Position numbers and translations under genes: made by a program. From assembly GCF_022539665.2 (NCBI RefSeq), contig NC_081334.1, positions 8,340,424 to 8,404,423 of the forward strand: 64,000 nt of DNA. Direction: 5' to 3'. This stretch comes from Daphnia carinata (taxonomy: Eukaryota > Arthropoda > Branchiopoda > Diplostraca > Daphniidae). Every line of letters starts with the position of its first letter. Position 1 is the first letter of the stretch. This document shows positions 1 through 10,769 of the stretch, piece by piece. The notes beneath the pieces were generated by a model. That model had not been told where the DNA came from and did no database searches. It saw only the letters and a program-made list of their open reading frames with translations.

Positions 1-1041
1 GTAGCCCTTCGTGTAGAATTCGTCCTCGTTTGGAAGATGACGAAACTGTGGCGACGACAGGATCGGATTCCATCCCCCTTTTGAAGGCGTGAGAGACTCT
101 TTTTCTGATAGGAATTTTCTCTTGAGCTGGATAGTTGCCTGTGAGTATAGCGTTCGTAGGAGCAGACTCGCTGGGAACATGAGGTTCTTTAAAAATGTGC
201 TTTGATGGGGCAACTACCCTATCCACAGCTTTGGACTTGATTGTTGCAGACAAGAGGGCATCGGGGCACGGCGCAATTGTAGGCTGAAAAATTTTAGCTC
301 CTCTCCCTAAGCCTAACGCGAGTCGATTTTGGTTGAACATTGAATCACTATCTCGCTGTCTTTCATTTGATTTGATGGGCGGAAAACCGGGCCTGTTCTC
401 CCTACCCAGCGGGACGATGGGTTCGATAAGTTGTGCCATCGCTTGAGCCCTCATAACGGAAGAGAAATTACCTTTTAAGACTTGTAGTTTGCCTTCTATT
501 TTTTCATGATCTCTGGATACCGTGGCACTTTACTTTGCCTCCTCTTCATACTTCTCCAGAATTTTGACTTTTTCAACAAGCTGGGAGGTAAAATTTTGTG
601 TTGCTTCTGCTTGACACTTCCATTTTTGAGCTTAATCACACAGTTGTTTGACTTCGACTTCATATTCAGAACTTCCCTGTGATAGAAATATTATATTGTT
701 GCACAATAGGAGTATTAAAAGAGTAATACCTTTTTTAAAAGCTCAGTATTGGCACAAAGCTGTGAATACTCCTGATTACACATACTCAAATCCCGTTGAA
801 GCTTATCTATTAGGTGAACAAGCTCTTCATTTTTCCTAGTGAGTATTTCCCGTTCAATTTGGGAGGCCTGGTATTCTCGAATGAGTTTACTAATAGATTA
901 AACAAAGGTTATAAACACATAAAACATAAAAAAAGCATGTGGTCTCATACTCAGTTCCAATAATTTTCTGTTTGAGCGTTAAGAAACCAGCCAGTTGTAG
1001 TGCATTGTTGTTTTCCATCTGTTTGTTTCTCTTTTCCATTC
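1..1041 (-). pseudogene. Coiled-coil protein gene, partial (3' part runs off the window), probably a pseudogene
   Basis: Not recognised as a family. On the minus strand, exon-like blocks lie at 951-1041, 730-889 and 676 down to the left edge, with introns 890-950 and 677-729 that start GT and end AG and join in phase. The joined product is a charged heptad-type coiled coil (for example LIREYQASQIEREILTRK, then NEELVHLIDKLQRDL), followed after about residue 140 by a basic, Ser/Pro-rich tail open to the edge. Two in-frame TAA stops interrupt the third block (after QLC-D and after EEEA-K), so it is probably dead unless further introns remove them. The stretch 1042-1140 may hold an earlier exon, but its splice donor is weak. 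The tiny introns suit a crustacean genome. Function unknown. Confidence 0.45.
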
Positions 1042-1359
1042 CTGTTATAAAAATACGATTAGTTAAGATTGGACATTGGCCGAAATCTTTCGTTGCAGTA
1101 ATGGCGTTTTTCACTATTGTATATGGCAATCCGTTTTATGGCAATTTCACCCATTTTACCCATTTTACCCCAAAAAAAAAAATTTCGTCTGTTTTTTTCT
1201 TTTTTACAGCTATGGCCATCTAGCGGCCAGATTTCTATTTAATTTTCTACATACAACTTTACGCATTCTAGCCATATAAATTTATAATTTTTTAATTAAT
1301 AACTTTATTTGATTAAAATATAACTATAGAATAATTATATTGTTATTTTCTACTTACTT

Positions 1360-1646
1360 AAATTTATTATTATTACTATTAACTATTAACTTGCCATTTT
1401 GTACTGCAGTAAGTATAATGAATGTATTTCTAATAACAATTATAATGATAGCGTGTTTTAGGTATACTGTTTGAGTAATATAAAGTCGTTATTGTTTGTT
1501 GTGGTGTGAAAATAATACACAATAATGACTCTATATTACTCAAACATATTGTTTATACCTAAAACAAGCAATTATTGCTATTATTATCATTGCTGCAAAA
1601 TGCAGTTCAAAATTAAAAGTTAATAGTTAATAGCAATAATAATTAA
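1360..1646. mobile_element. Palindromic MITE-like foldback element
   Basis: Two arms of about 130 bases (1360-1500 and 1522-1646) are imperfect reverse complements around a loop of about 20 bases. The central part is best matched: GTTTTAGGTATACTGTTTGAG on the left returns as CTCAAACATATTGTTTATACC on the right. The outer parts pair through TTAACTATTAACTT / AAGTTAATAGTTAA. It has no coding capacity. Very AT-rich. Confidence 0.6.
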
Positions 1647-1739
1647 GTTGCGATCAAAGATCATACTGACCATAAATGAACACAAAACACCAAAGAAATC
1701 TATACCTATTTTGAAACAGGGAATAGTTTTGAAAGCTAA

Positions 1740-4109
1740 TATCTGAAGCCTGCATTAATCCAACACTTTAAAATCCAAAAACTTGTCGATGGGCACTGGA
1801 TTCTTCCGTTTCTCCGTTTGAAACATATTTTAATCTCAAGCAGTTGCCTCATCATGATTTTGGGAACGATTTTCTCAACTCTTGCAAGAGAGGCTTATAC
1901 AATCAAATTGAAAGCTTCTAAAAATGGTTGTCGAATGCCACGTTGTCGTTAAATAGATTTGTTATTGGCGATCCCTTAGAAGTTAGAACATTCCTTTCGC
2001 AAGACGTGGACAGAACTATTTAACATTGTAGGCTGTTCCAAACTGCCGGATCATGTTGGGTTGGCAAACACTCTCAGTGCTGCACGGCTCGCATTGGCCG
2101 ACGATACTTACGCAATTCTTTTAACTCATTCATCTCCGTGGCGTGACAATAGTACAGGTGTGCGCTACGATTCCGTCAAGGAGTTTATTGAAGAATCTCT
2201 CTGCTCTTCTATGCAAATGATACCGAGTTTGTATGGTTTTATGTTAATTAATCATGTTCATCTGGGTAACCCTTTACCACTTCGAACAAGCTGGCGTCCA
2301 TCTGTCAGTCTTCAATGGACGCAAAGCGTAAGCTTCAAAAACATGCACATTGAATGGTGGTGACGCCATTAGCGATTTTTTTTAAACTCTTCAAGCAAAA
2401 AGTTTTTGCAATCTAGAATTGGAGAACAAAAAAGCATGTGAATCCTCATTTACTCCCTTTTCCTGTTGTTATTTGGTAAGCTCTTTCACCGCTCGAGTGG
2501 AACCTGTTGAAACTAATCGTGAATGTTTGTAACATCCGCCTCTTCCCCCGTCACTGCAACTTGGATGGAATACTCTTGAAGCCTGGATGAAGGGAGACTG
2601 GGTCCTCCATATGAAAATTAAACTTCTACACACAAAGAAGATGGGACGCAACGGCTAGTATTGGCTACTCAAGGTGTTGCGACTGAGCGGTATATCAATA
2701 ACTTTGAACTGGGTTACGATGGATGTGATATAGAAGTATCCTTCATACTTTTGGAAAATCACAATCCTGACGTTTAAACAACGGCTGTGTATCTTGCAAG
2801 TGGCATAGCGCGCACAGTGATCTCGTCGTATTGTTTTCTGGCTGATGCTTCCTCTACACTCTTCCATTTTCCTCCGCCATTCAGACCCAAGGATAATTCA
2901 ACAGCTTTTCTAACATGCCTCGAGTTTGAACACTTTTATCATGTTGATTTACCAGGAATTGCAAAAGACGGTAATTGCATACACGTATAACTGACCAATC
3001 AAATATTTAACTGCTAATAGACATTATCTTGTCAACAGACAGGGAGCCACCTCTGAAGCGGGGTATCGTGTGGCACTTTTAGCTGGCGTTATTTGTCAGA
3101 AAGTGATATTCCCGTGGCCATTTAAAGTAGTTGATGTTCACACTTCCTGCGATGAGGACGACAGCCGTGTTCGCCTAATCTTACCAAAGTCGACGAACGA
3201 GCCGCATCCCTTCAAATGGAAAGATCGTAGGAAATAGGACATCAGCTTATTAAATCCACGGAATCCCGAAACTCTGTTGAAAGATCTTAATTTCCATGTT
3301 AGCGCTCAATTTGACTGTTATGAGTTGAAGCGTCAGATGTTGAAGGAGGCAGACAATGATACAATTAGCCCTAGCTCGTGTCTCAGAGGAGTAAGAGAAA
3401 TAATTCGAACGCTTTTCCGGTCCACCATGTTAGGTGGTAATCTTCTATACGTTATACGATCCAAGGTAAACATTTCTTTAAAAGAAAAAATTATTTTGTC
3501 TATTAACTGCGGAAACCAATAATTTTTTAGAATAACCCTAAATTGGAAAGTCTGTGGTTCATCCGAGTGCATCTTCCGATACTTGTTTCCCCGTCATTGA
3601 CTCCGATATTACTGTTGACTGCCAATGACCATCGTTTGACAGAGAAGTTGGTTTATTGTCGAAAATTGAGCAAACCACTGCTACAGAAGACTTTAAACGT
3701 ATTTTTGTTGAAGGAATGTCATCCTCCGAAGTATTTCCTATCTTCGTCAAATCAGAGGAAGAAGAAAGTGTTCTGCGCTATTTACTGCGCGTTAATGCTA
3801 CCAAAGTATTCAGAAATGCATGGTCCATCAAGCAGATACCTGGGAAACGTCGGGGAAACTAGTCCATGGCTTTGTATTTTTGTTTCCCCGAGCTATGGAG
3901 ATCAAACAGGAACTGACGCTGAAATGGAGGAGTTAGTGATTACTACCAATAAGGTTTCCATGCAGACACAAAAGGAGAAAAATATTTTGTTTCAAGAGCG
4001 TTCGCTACCATCGAGCGTGTCTTCAAGATGTAAACAGACTAAGGAAAATCTCAATGTATGTATATATATATCTGCATCTCTCTGCGTTGCTCACGATGCA
4101 GATCAATAA
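1740..4109 (+). pseudogene. Decayed multi-block coding sequence, family unknown
   Basis: Several plus-strand blocks have coding character but lie in different frames: 2061-2363, 2787-2990, about 3037-3236 (RQGATSEAGYRVALLAG, then an acidic DEDDSRVRLILPK stretch), 3277-3522, and 3543-4109. Some gaps between them could be short introns (for example 2991-3036 and 3468-3530), while others are simple frame breaks. The blocks run in one direction over 2.3 kb, as expected for a single decayed gene or transposon open reading frame. I recognise no catalytic motif and assign no function. Alternatives are an old DNA-transposon protein or an endogenous viral element. Confidence 0.3.
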
Positions 4110-4589
4110 AGTAGTGCAGTGTCGTTTGTCAACGGTTAGATTGGTCATCACACAAAGCGTCATATCTCTTGCACGCAGTCTTGCTCGCCAATAAACTTAC
4201 TGAATGTATTTTTGATTACCTTTTCCCTAGTATTATCCCTTAGTTACAAACACCCAAGGGACATGTACAAGGCTGATGTAAGATTTCATTTCTTTTTTGC
4301 GTCTTTGCCAGCAGTGAGACCAGCCCCCAGCGTAGAACTTGAACAACAATATATCTCCATCTTCTACAACACAAAGTTTTCCTTTTTGTCGGTACTTCCC
4401 TGCAGCCTATACAAAACATGTTAACACTGATTAAGATTACTCACGTGGTGCTTTCGTTCCTTTCTGTAACAAGCAGGTAAAAATTTCGTTTGAGAATTGC
4501 TTATATCGACAAGCATGCGTGTGACTGACTTGAATGGTCCAAGCTTTAACCTCATTGGGGCCCGCAGTGAAGAAGTACATGAATAGGGG

Positions 4590-4730
4590 AAAAATGATTT
4601 TATTGCAACGAAATCTTTCGGTGCAATAGGGAATAAAGCCACTTATTGAAACGACAGATTTCGGTGCAATAGGGGAAAAGGCCGTTATTGCGCCAAAATA
4701 TTTCGTTGCAATAGATACCACCGAATTTTT
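4590..4730. repeat. Minisatellite of about 43 bp, three units
   Basis: Three head-to-tail units begin with TTATTG at about 4600, 4643 and 4685. Each contains a variant of TTTCGGTGCAATAGGG. Divergence between units is substantial, so the array is old. Confidence 0.6.
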
Positions 4731-5404
4731 AGACTGTTTTACATTTCTTTGAGCGCTGCAGATTTTACAGCCCTCCTTAACAACTTCCATCGCCATTTAT
4801 CGGGGAAGCACTTTATACCAGAACCCTTAATTAAAAACATTAAAGAGCATTAGAACAAAGAAAATAAGCAAAATAAGTTGTTGCATGCTATTAATTGGCT
4901 ATATATACGTTAGTTAATAGCTACCGGTACCAATCTCATTTCGCTCTCAAAAGTTAAACACAAAAACACGTGGATTTCATGAAAATAAAGTGTGTGGGAA
5001 ACAAGGAGACTCCTTCCCGTTGGAATTAGTAAGCGAAACTAGCGAACATAGCGGCAGAATTCTGTAGTTGTGGAATATTGAGGCTTTGTTCCCTCTTATT
5101 TGGTCAACATGGTCTCCGCGAGTTGACTCGACCGTTCGGGTTCCCAGCGGCCCCCCCATTCTCGCAATTTGATTGGCTCTCCAGCCAGTATACACCACCA
5201 TTGAAGAAGGCAACAACCCCCGCTAGCAACGTGTCGTCTGCAACGTGTCGTCTGCATCATTCCAAATGTCAAAATGGGCCCAAAATTACTTCCAAAAGCT
5301 TCCCCTATTGTGAATAATATTTATCCTAATAATATTTATTAGGAGCCACCAAAGCTGTGGGAAAGGCTGCTGCTCTATCATTTCAACTATGCGTGTAAAG
5401 CGAA

Positions 5405-5655
5405 ATGTTTTAACTGCAATGCAAAGCCCTTATAAGGGCTTTCGATTTCTGTAAAATTCAAAGTAGAATTTTCATAAACAACTAAATAAAAAAAAACAAA
5501 TTCGTAGTTTTTGCGATCCATAGATATACTGGACCCAAACGATAAAACGAAAAAAATTCTTTCGTTCTCAAACTTTTGGTTTATGGAAATCCTGATTAAA
5601 GGTTTAGAGAAATCAAAAGCTCTTACTAAGGGCTTTTCATTGCAGTTAAAACTAT
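5405..5655. mobile_element. Nested MITE, about 250 bp
   Basis: Terminal inverted repeats of about 45 bases: GTTTTAACTGCAATGCAAAG at 5407 is mirrored by the CATTGCAGTTAAAAC end at about 5639-5653, and the copies extend inward through AAGGGCTTT. It has no coding capacity. It lies in the non-repeated core of the 5105-7208 element. Confidence 0.6.
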
Positions 5656-6396
5656 TCCTTTTAGACCCATAGTTTGTCCTATAATAATTATTTAATTTTT
5701 GGACAATATACAGGGGGGGGAACGACGAAAATTCGTAAACTTTGGGACCTTGGTTTGGACATTTTTTTTGCTTATTTCATGTTGTAAATATAATATTTAG
5801 ATTCCTTATAACACCAGGAATGTCATGGTTTGCATGTAATAGCAAAACTTTGTGATTTAGTTGTAAAATTTTCTAATAATGAAACGACCAATCACGTTCA
5901 AGAAGACAGAAGCCATTCTTTTTACGCGGCATTTTTAAATTTTTTATATTATCTGGGTAATTTTAGTTTTAACTATGGATTAAGGGTTTATTGCTAAATT
6001 TTTTATTCGCGCATTTGTTTCATTTTACCACTGTGAAAGATAATGCTCACAGATTTTTTATTGGTTTTAAAATCAATTAAAAGAAACATTATTTTTATAA
6101 ACAACTCTAGTGAGAAAGAAAAAAGTTCTTATGCCATTAGTAAAACACTAAGAGAAAAGAAACAATTATTGGGTTGTTCGACGTCTAGTTTTTTTTTTAA
6201 ATTCTTCCCACCGGACAATAGCTGGTGTATGCACTTAACAATGAGTATTCCTTGATTTTCATTTAGGGTAGAGGATCTTGACGAGCTGACATAAAGATAT
6301 AAAATTAATTATTATTGAGGAAAAGGATTTATCAATCGTTTAAAGTCTTACCTTTCCTTGAGGTCCTCGTAAGAATAACCCATCAGGAGTTTTGAT

Positions 6397-6970
6397 TACA
6401 TAAGCATTATGACTTTGATAATATTTTTCGTTTGAGGAGAACAGGAGGTGAGTGACGCAGTAGGTGTAGGAGAAGGACTCGGCGTAGGAGGGAAGGGAGG
6501 CGACGGGCTAGGTGTAGCATTGCGGGAAATGCAACGTTCGTCTATTCCAGCTCCACACGAAACGTAGTGTGAAACGTTATTTTTAAAGCAATTCACACCT
6601 TTAGTGGCTCCTAATAAATAAAGAATTCAGTTACAAAATGAACTAAATAAAAAAAATGTTTGAACAAACACCTTGAACACCAACACTGTCGCTAGGGAAA
6701 TATTGTTTCTTAGATATTTGGCTTCTTTCCAGGGCGACTGTTAGAAGATAAGGAATTTAGTTAGCTGGGATGAAATACTGAATTAAATTAAACAATTCAC
6801 CTGCTTGTGCAACTGTTGACGATAATGTGTCATTGCAACTTTCGAAAATATCCAAACGTTTTTGAATTCCTAATACAAATGAAGACATAAATGATAAATT
6901 ATTATTTAGTATTATAAAAATAAAATTATTATACGTGGAGCAGCAGCCTTTCCCACAGCTTTGGTGGCTC
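6397..6970 (-). pseudogene. Phase-matched exon chain (Cys- and Pro/Ser-rich protein fragment)
   Basis: Four minus-strand exons can be read: 6935-6970 (inside the inverted repeat), 6801-6869, 6672-6737 and about 6397-6610. All are flanked by AG/GT and all join in phase 1 without a stop. The product runs GATKAVGKAAAPR, then a short helical segment RLDIFESCND, then VALERSQISKKQ, then a second GATKGVNCF block followed by a Cys motif (VSCGAGIDERC) and a Pro/Ser/Thr stretch (PSPSPPFPPTPSPS). In the last exon a frameshift seems present, because an adjacent frame stays open to a GTAAGA donor at about 6350. The repeated GGAGCCACYAAAG exon start suggests internal exon duplication. Family not recognised; possibly a captured secreted protein. 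Confidence 0.45.
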
Positions 6971-7360
6971 CTAATAAATATTATTAGGATAAATATTATT
7001 CACAATAGGGGAAGCTTTTGGAAGTAATTTTGGGCCCATTTTGACATTTGGAATGATGCAGATGACACGTTGCAGACGACACGTTGCCAGCGGGGGTTGT
7101 TGCCTTCTTCAATGGTGGTGTATACTGGCTGGAGAGCCAATCAAATTGCAAGAATGAGGGGGCCGCTGGGAACCCGAACGGTCGAGTTAACTCGCGGAGA
7201 CCATGTTGTGATTTTTTGGGATCGCCAATCCGATCTCCAATCTTTCTCGAAAGATCGGATCGACGATCAATTTTTTGGTCGAGGATCGGGGTCAAAAATT
7301 GATCGCCATCGCGGCAAGTCTGGTTTCAGTCAGATTATTAAGGAGAACAGAAATTCGTTT

Positions 7361-7763
7361 TTAATTTTCTTCATCTTCTTTAGACTGAATGGCACATTGT
7401 AAAGTTTTTTTTAGAAAAGCCTGCACTTTCACAAATTTAATCTGTTCGAAAACATTTCTAAACTTTTTTTCAGATACCTGTATAGAATAAAATTCATACA
7501 AATTAACTGCAACCTTGGTGAGTAAAGCATTTTTCTTTAGAGCGTTGAATTGTTGTTGCAACTCTTGAAATTTTTTAAAAATTCAATCTCATCACCTTTT
7601 TCCTTTTCTTCTTTTTCTTCTTGCCTTGCTTCTTTTTCCGTAAGAATGACATGTGGAGGAGCTCTATGGTATCTTCTATTTCCATAGTAAGATCTAAATC
7701 TAAAATGTTAAAATTATTAGCATTCTTATTTTGCAAGAAAAAATTACACTTACTGCTGGCCAT
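7361..7763 (-). CDS. Small hypothetical gene, lysine-rich, possibly two or three exons
   Basis: Minus strand: an ATG at 7763 (MAS) is followed directly by AGTAAGT, a good donor. A second block encodes MEIEDTIELLHMSFL and then a run of Lys/Arg. A third block (7561 to 7361) is rich in Gln, Lys and Phe and ends in a stop. The acidic start followed by a basic run is reminiscent of the first residues of some Harbinger-type nucleases, but there is no nuclease core, so I do not assign it. It may be only an AT-rich open frame. Confidence 0.2.
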
Positions 7764-7861
7764 GGTAGACGATTTGAAGTTTGAATGTGTAATTGTTGTT
7801 TTTGACCATAGAGAGATTCACCTAGATCGAGTATTGAGAAAAAAATGTGTAGGAGCGTGTC

Positions 7862-7935
7862 TTCTGGTGAGATGGCTTGGCATTCTCACTTGATCTGGCT
7901 TGGTATCCTCACTTAAATTGGCTTGGCATTTGGCA
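7862..7935. repeat. Short tandem repeat TGGCTTGGCATYCTCACTT, about 3 units
   Basis: The motif TGGCTTGG followed by CATTCTCACTT or a near variant occurs three times in 70 bases with spacing of 24-26 bases. Confidence 0.6.
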
Positions 7936-8249
7936 ATAAAATTTCTAGTGTATAATAATTTAATTTTGTACTTAAAATTTTAAAATCCACTTACTGTTTC
8001 ATCAACATCAATAAGACGGTGATCATTACTTTAAACAGGCAAGAAAAAAAACTCAATGGTAAAAAAAAGTGGTAAAAACTTCTTATGGGTGAAAAAATTT
8101 TAATCGGTCAGGCAAATATTGGAAAAAAGATGTAGGCTTTATTGCAAATAATATTACAGCTACGCAATTTAAGAAACAAAATGAAATATCGAAAGCATTT
8201 TATGCATACATATTTAAAGAAGCTCGGAATTCAATAGAAAAAATAATAT

Positions 8250-8650
8250 TGTCACATACACTTTTGTATTTTTACTCGGAACGAAAGAATACAACAAGTG
8301 ACAATAACCAATAACAGAATCTTCTTCCCCAAACCGATAAAAGAATAAACAAGCAATTTACCGAAACTTGAGCAACACTGTGAAAACCGCTAGGGAACCA
8401 CGGGAACTCAACTAACGGAGTTTAGACAACCCCGGGAGCTCCTCCCCATAGAGACTCCTCGAATGGAGTTTCGCAGCAGTGTTTTATACTGCTGCACGAA
8501 TCACACCCCTTCCGGACTCCGTATCTCTTCATCTCTTTTAGGGTAGCATTTCTTCTGGTGAGTTCTTTCCCCCGGTTGCAGCGTAGTCCAAAGAGCAGGT
8601 GAATCATCTGTGTGAAGAGATAACCATTCTTCTATTTCCCACCCGCGACA
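8250..8650 (-). mobile_element. Solo LTR of an errantivirus-like Gypsy family, with ATAT target duplication
   Basis: This 401-base segment begins TGTCAC and ends GCGACA, so its ends are TG...CA and form an inverted repeat. It is flanked on both sides by ATAT (8246-8249 and 8651-8654). The same terminal hexamers and the same target duplication are seen in the complete Gypsy at 20311-28931. A TATAAAA on the minus strand (about 8481-8487) sits where a promoter would be. Internal sequence is otherwise diverged from the complete element, so it is a related family rather than the same one. Solo LTRs arise by recombination between the two LTRs. Confidence 0.65.
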
Positions 8651-9280
8651 ATATTTTTTCTATTGGCATAGTTCTTTCAAGTTTAGCTTTCAAATTGTTC
8701 AGACCGTTCCTGCTTTGAAAATCCTGTTTTAATGTTTATGTAGTTATGTTATTTATACAGCTAGATGCTATTTATCTATTTATATGAAATCCCTTTATTT
8801 AACATTTTTAGTTAGTACATAGTATTTGCTTTGGACAATTATATTAACAAGGTAAAGCGTTTTAAAAATTTTCCCTCGCCGATCCTTTTAAATTTTAATA
8901 AGACTAAGTTTTTAAAATGTTGATATGGTCACATGTTATTTACCAGCAGTGATCGCCCGAATTAATTTTGATTCCAATCAATTTTGCTTGATTCTTACGA
9001 TTTTTTATTTTCCCCAGAATTTGGTTTGATTTTTTATTCTGATTGTATGTTTTTTTAACAAAATAGATTCATATCAATTATTTTTATTAGTTATTTTTGC
9101 AACCACGGAAACGTTTAATAATAATGTGGGCTACGTCACAAAGCTGTTTGTTTACCATGTTAAATAGCAGACAAATTAGAATTTCCAAACGCGCTCTGAA
9201 AAATGTGATAGTTTTGTCATATTACAACCATTTTACAACTGACAACCACATAATGATCTTATGGAAAAAAAAATCTGATT

Positions 9281-9325
9281 ATGATGCGTGAGACCCGAGC
9301 TCGATTCAAGCCATCGTCTTCTATT
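9281..9325 (+). repeat. tRNA-like B-box remnant (SINE fragment)
   Basis: GATGCGTGAGACCCGAGCTCG resembles the T-arm/B-box side of a tRNA gene and matches the clearer copy at 10158-10215. No cloverleaf can be built. Confidence 0.35.
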
Positions 9326-9610
9326 TTTTTACATTAACTTATTGCAAACTTTACGCTTTGCTAAAAGCTACTTCTAGTTAAGAAAATTGAGCTTACATTT
9401 CAATTTCTTTTATATAATTACCCATGCTAAATACAGTCTTACACAGACAATTAACTTAACAGTTTATACCTTAATTCTGATTTTCGATTCTGATTTTTGA
9501 CCAAAAATCTTGATCTGTTATGATTTTTTTGTTCGAATTAAGTGAAAATGTTATTCTATTCGTGTTTGATTCCAATCCAATTTCAAATTGATTCGGCCGA
9601 TCACTGTTTA

Positions 9611-9995
9611 CCAGTGTACTGTCGAATAAGAAAAAACTTGATTCGTTTGTAAACGAATCCGAATAAGCAGTGTAAACGCATGCGAATAACGAATAACGGA
9701 TAAAATGCACATTTTTAACGCGATACGAATAATTTTCGAATAACGAATAAATTTTCGAATCAAATATCGAATAAAAGTGGTATTAGGCCTACCTTAAAAA
9801 ACAGGACAGCAATCAAAACAAGACTTCCTGTCGTGAAATTACTTCAAATCATTCACTTAATACAAATTTACAACGAACGAGAATAACGAATACGAATAAG
9901 GAAAATATTTATTCAACGAATAACGAATAAATATTAGATTTTTTGCGTTATTCTATTCGAAATTTTATTCGAAGGTTTTATTCGACAGCACACTG
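9611..9995. mobile_element. MITE with CAGTGTRCTGTCGAATAA ends
   Basis: The left end CAGTGTACTGTCGAATAA is mirrored by TTATTCGACAGCACACTG at the right end (9978-9995). The interior is full of inverted and direct GAATAACGAATAA motifs. A second, truncated copy lies at about 48050-48199. Non-coding. Confidence 0.65.
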
Positions 9996-10157
9996 TTATT
10001 TACAAATGATGTGATGTACTGTATATTGGGGGTTAGTATTTTATTTGTCATTGAACATTCTATCAACAAGGAATAGGGGAGACCGGGGCTAGGCTAGAAA
10101 GGGGTTCTATTGTATTTTTTTTAAATAACCAAAATTGAGTGAACAGAACTTTGCAGT

Positions 10158-10215
10158 GGAAATTACGTCCAACTGTGATGCGCGAGACCCGAGTTCGATA
10201 CCAGCCCCGGCAACA
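10158..10215 (+). repeat. tRNA-derived SINE fragment (B-box)
   Basis: GATGCGCGAGACCCGAGTTC is followed by GATACCAGCCCCGGCA. GAGTTCGATACC is a good RNA polymerase III B-box. A related copy follows at about 10465-10515 (GGCCGGAGTTCAATTCCAGC). No acceptor stem or anticodon arm, so not a functional tRNA. Confidence 0.45.
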
Positions 10216-10769
10216 TCTTTTTAAATTATATTATTAAGCGGTCCAAAAGTGGTACAGCTCCCTACCTAAACTCGTTTTGAACGACTGGTAAAAGACGCCC
10301 ACGGGCTCCGTTTCTGTCAGTCATGTATATGTGCAGAAGGCAGCCAAAACACAACGTCCTTTAAGAATTTTGGCGCATTTTATGTCCTAGTGGTCCAGTG
10401 AGGATAAAAAATGGTCGTCTACAATAAGCAGTGTGCTGTGTGCGATCATATGGAAAGAGCAACCGACTGTGGTGCAGGAGGCCGGAGTTCAATTCCAGCC
10501 ACAGGATTCTTTTTCTCACTTTGCCTTTAACGTTATGTATGAGCCGCCAAAAGACTTATTCTATTGGCCTAACAAAAAGACGTCTTTAGGCCTATACTTT
10601 ACCCCATCACCACACAAAAGACGCACAAAGACCTCTTTTATCCCTGGTTTTGCGGTCATAAAACCAGATTTGATTGCCTACCGGACCATTCCGGGACGTT
10701 TTTAATGCGGTAGGCACAGTCTCGAAGAGTAGGGAAAATGACGTCTTAAAGACGTAGTTGTGCTGTACG

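Larger units (their letters stand above)
5105..7208. mobile_element. 2.1-kb element with 270-bp terminal inverted repeats
   Basis: The left end (5105-5374) returns as its reverse complement at 6938-7208, with few differences. The tips read CAACATGGTCTCCGCGAG on both sides. Between the arms lie about 1.56 kb containing minus-strand exons (6397-6970) and a nested MITE (5405-5655). No transposase is visible, so the element would be non-autonomous. I see no convincing target-site duplication outside the tips (left flank TTATTTGGT, right flank TGATTTTTT). It could instead be an inverted duplication of a gene end, because the inner part of each arm carries the same small exon. Confidence 0.7.

Noticed and set aside
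10070-10110. Second full copy of the GGGGAGACCGGGGCTA element
   Set aside because: Only the left tip is present at 10076. No matching right end was found downstream, so it is at most a fragment.
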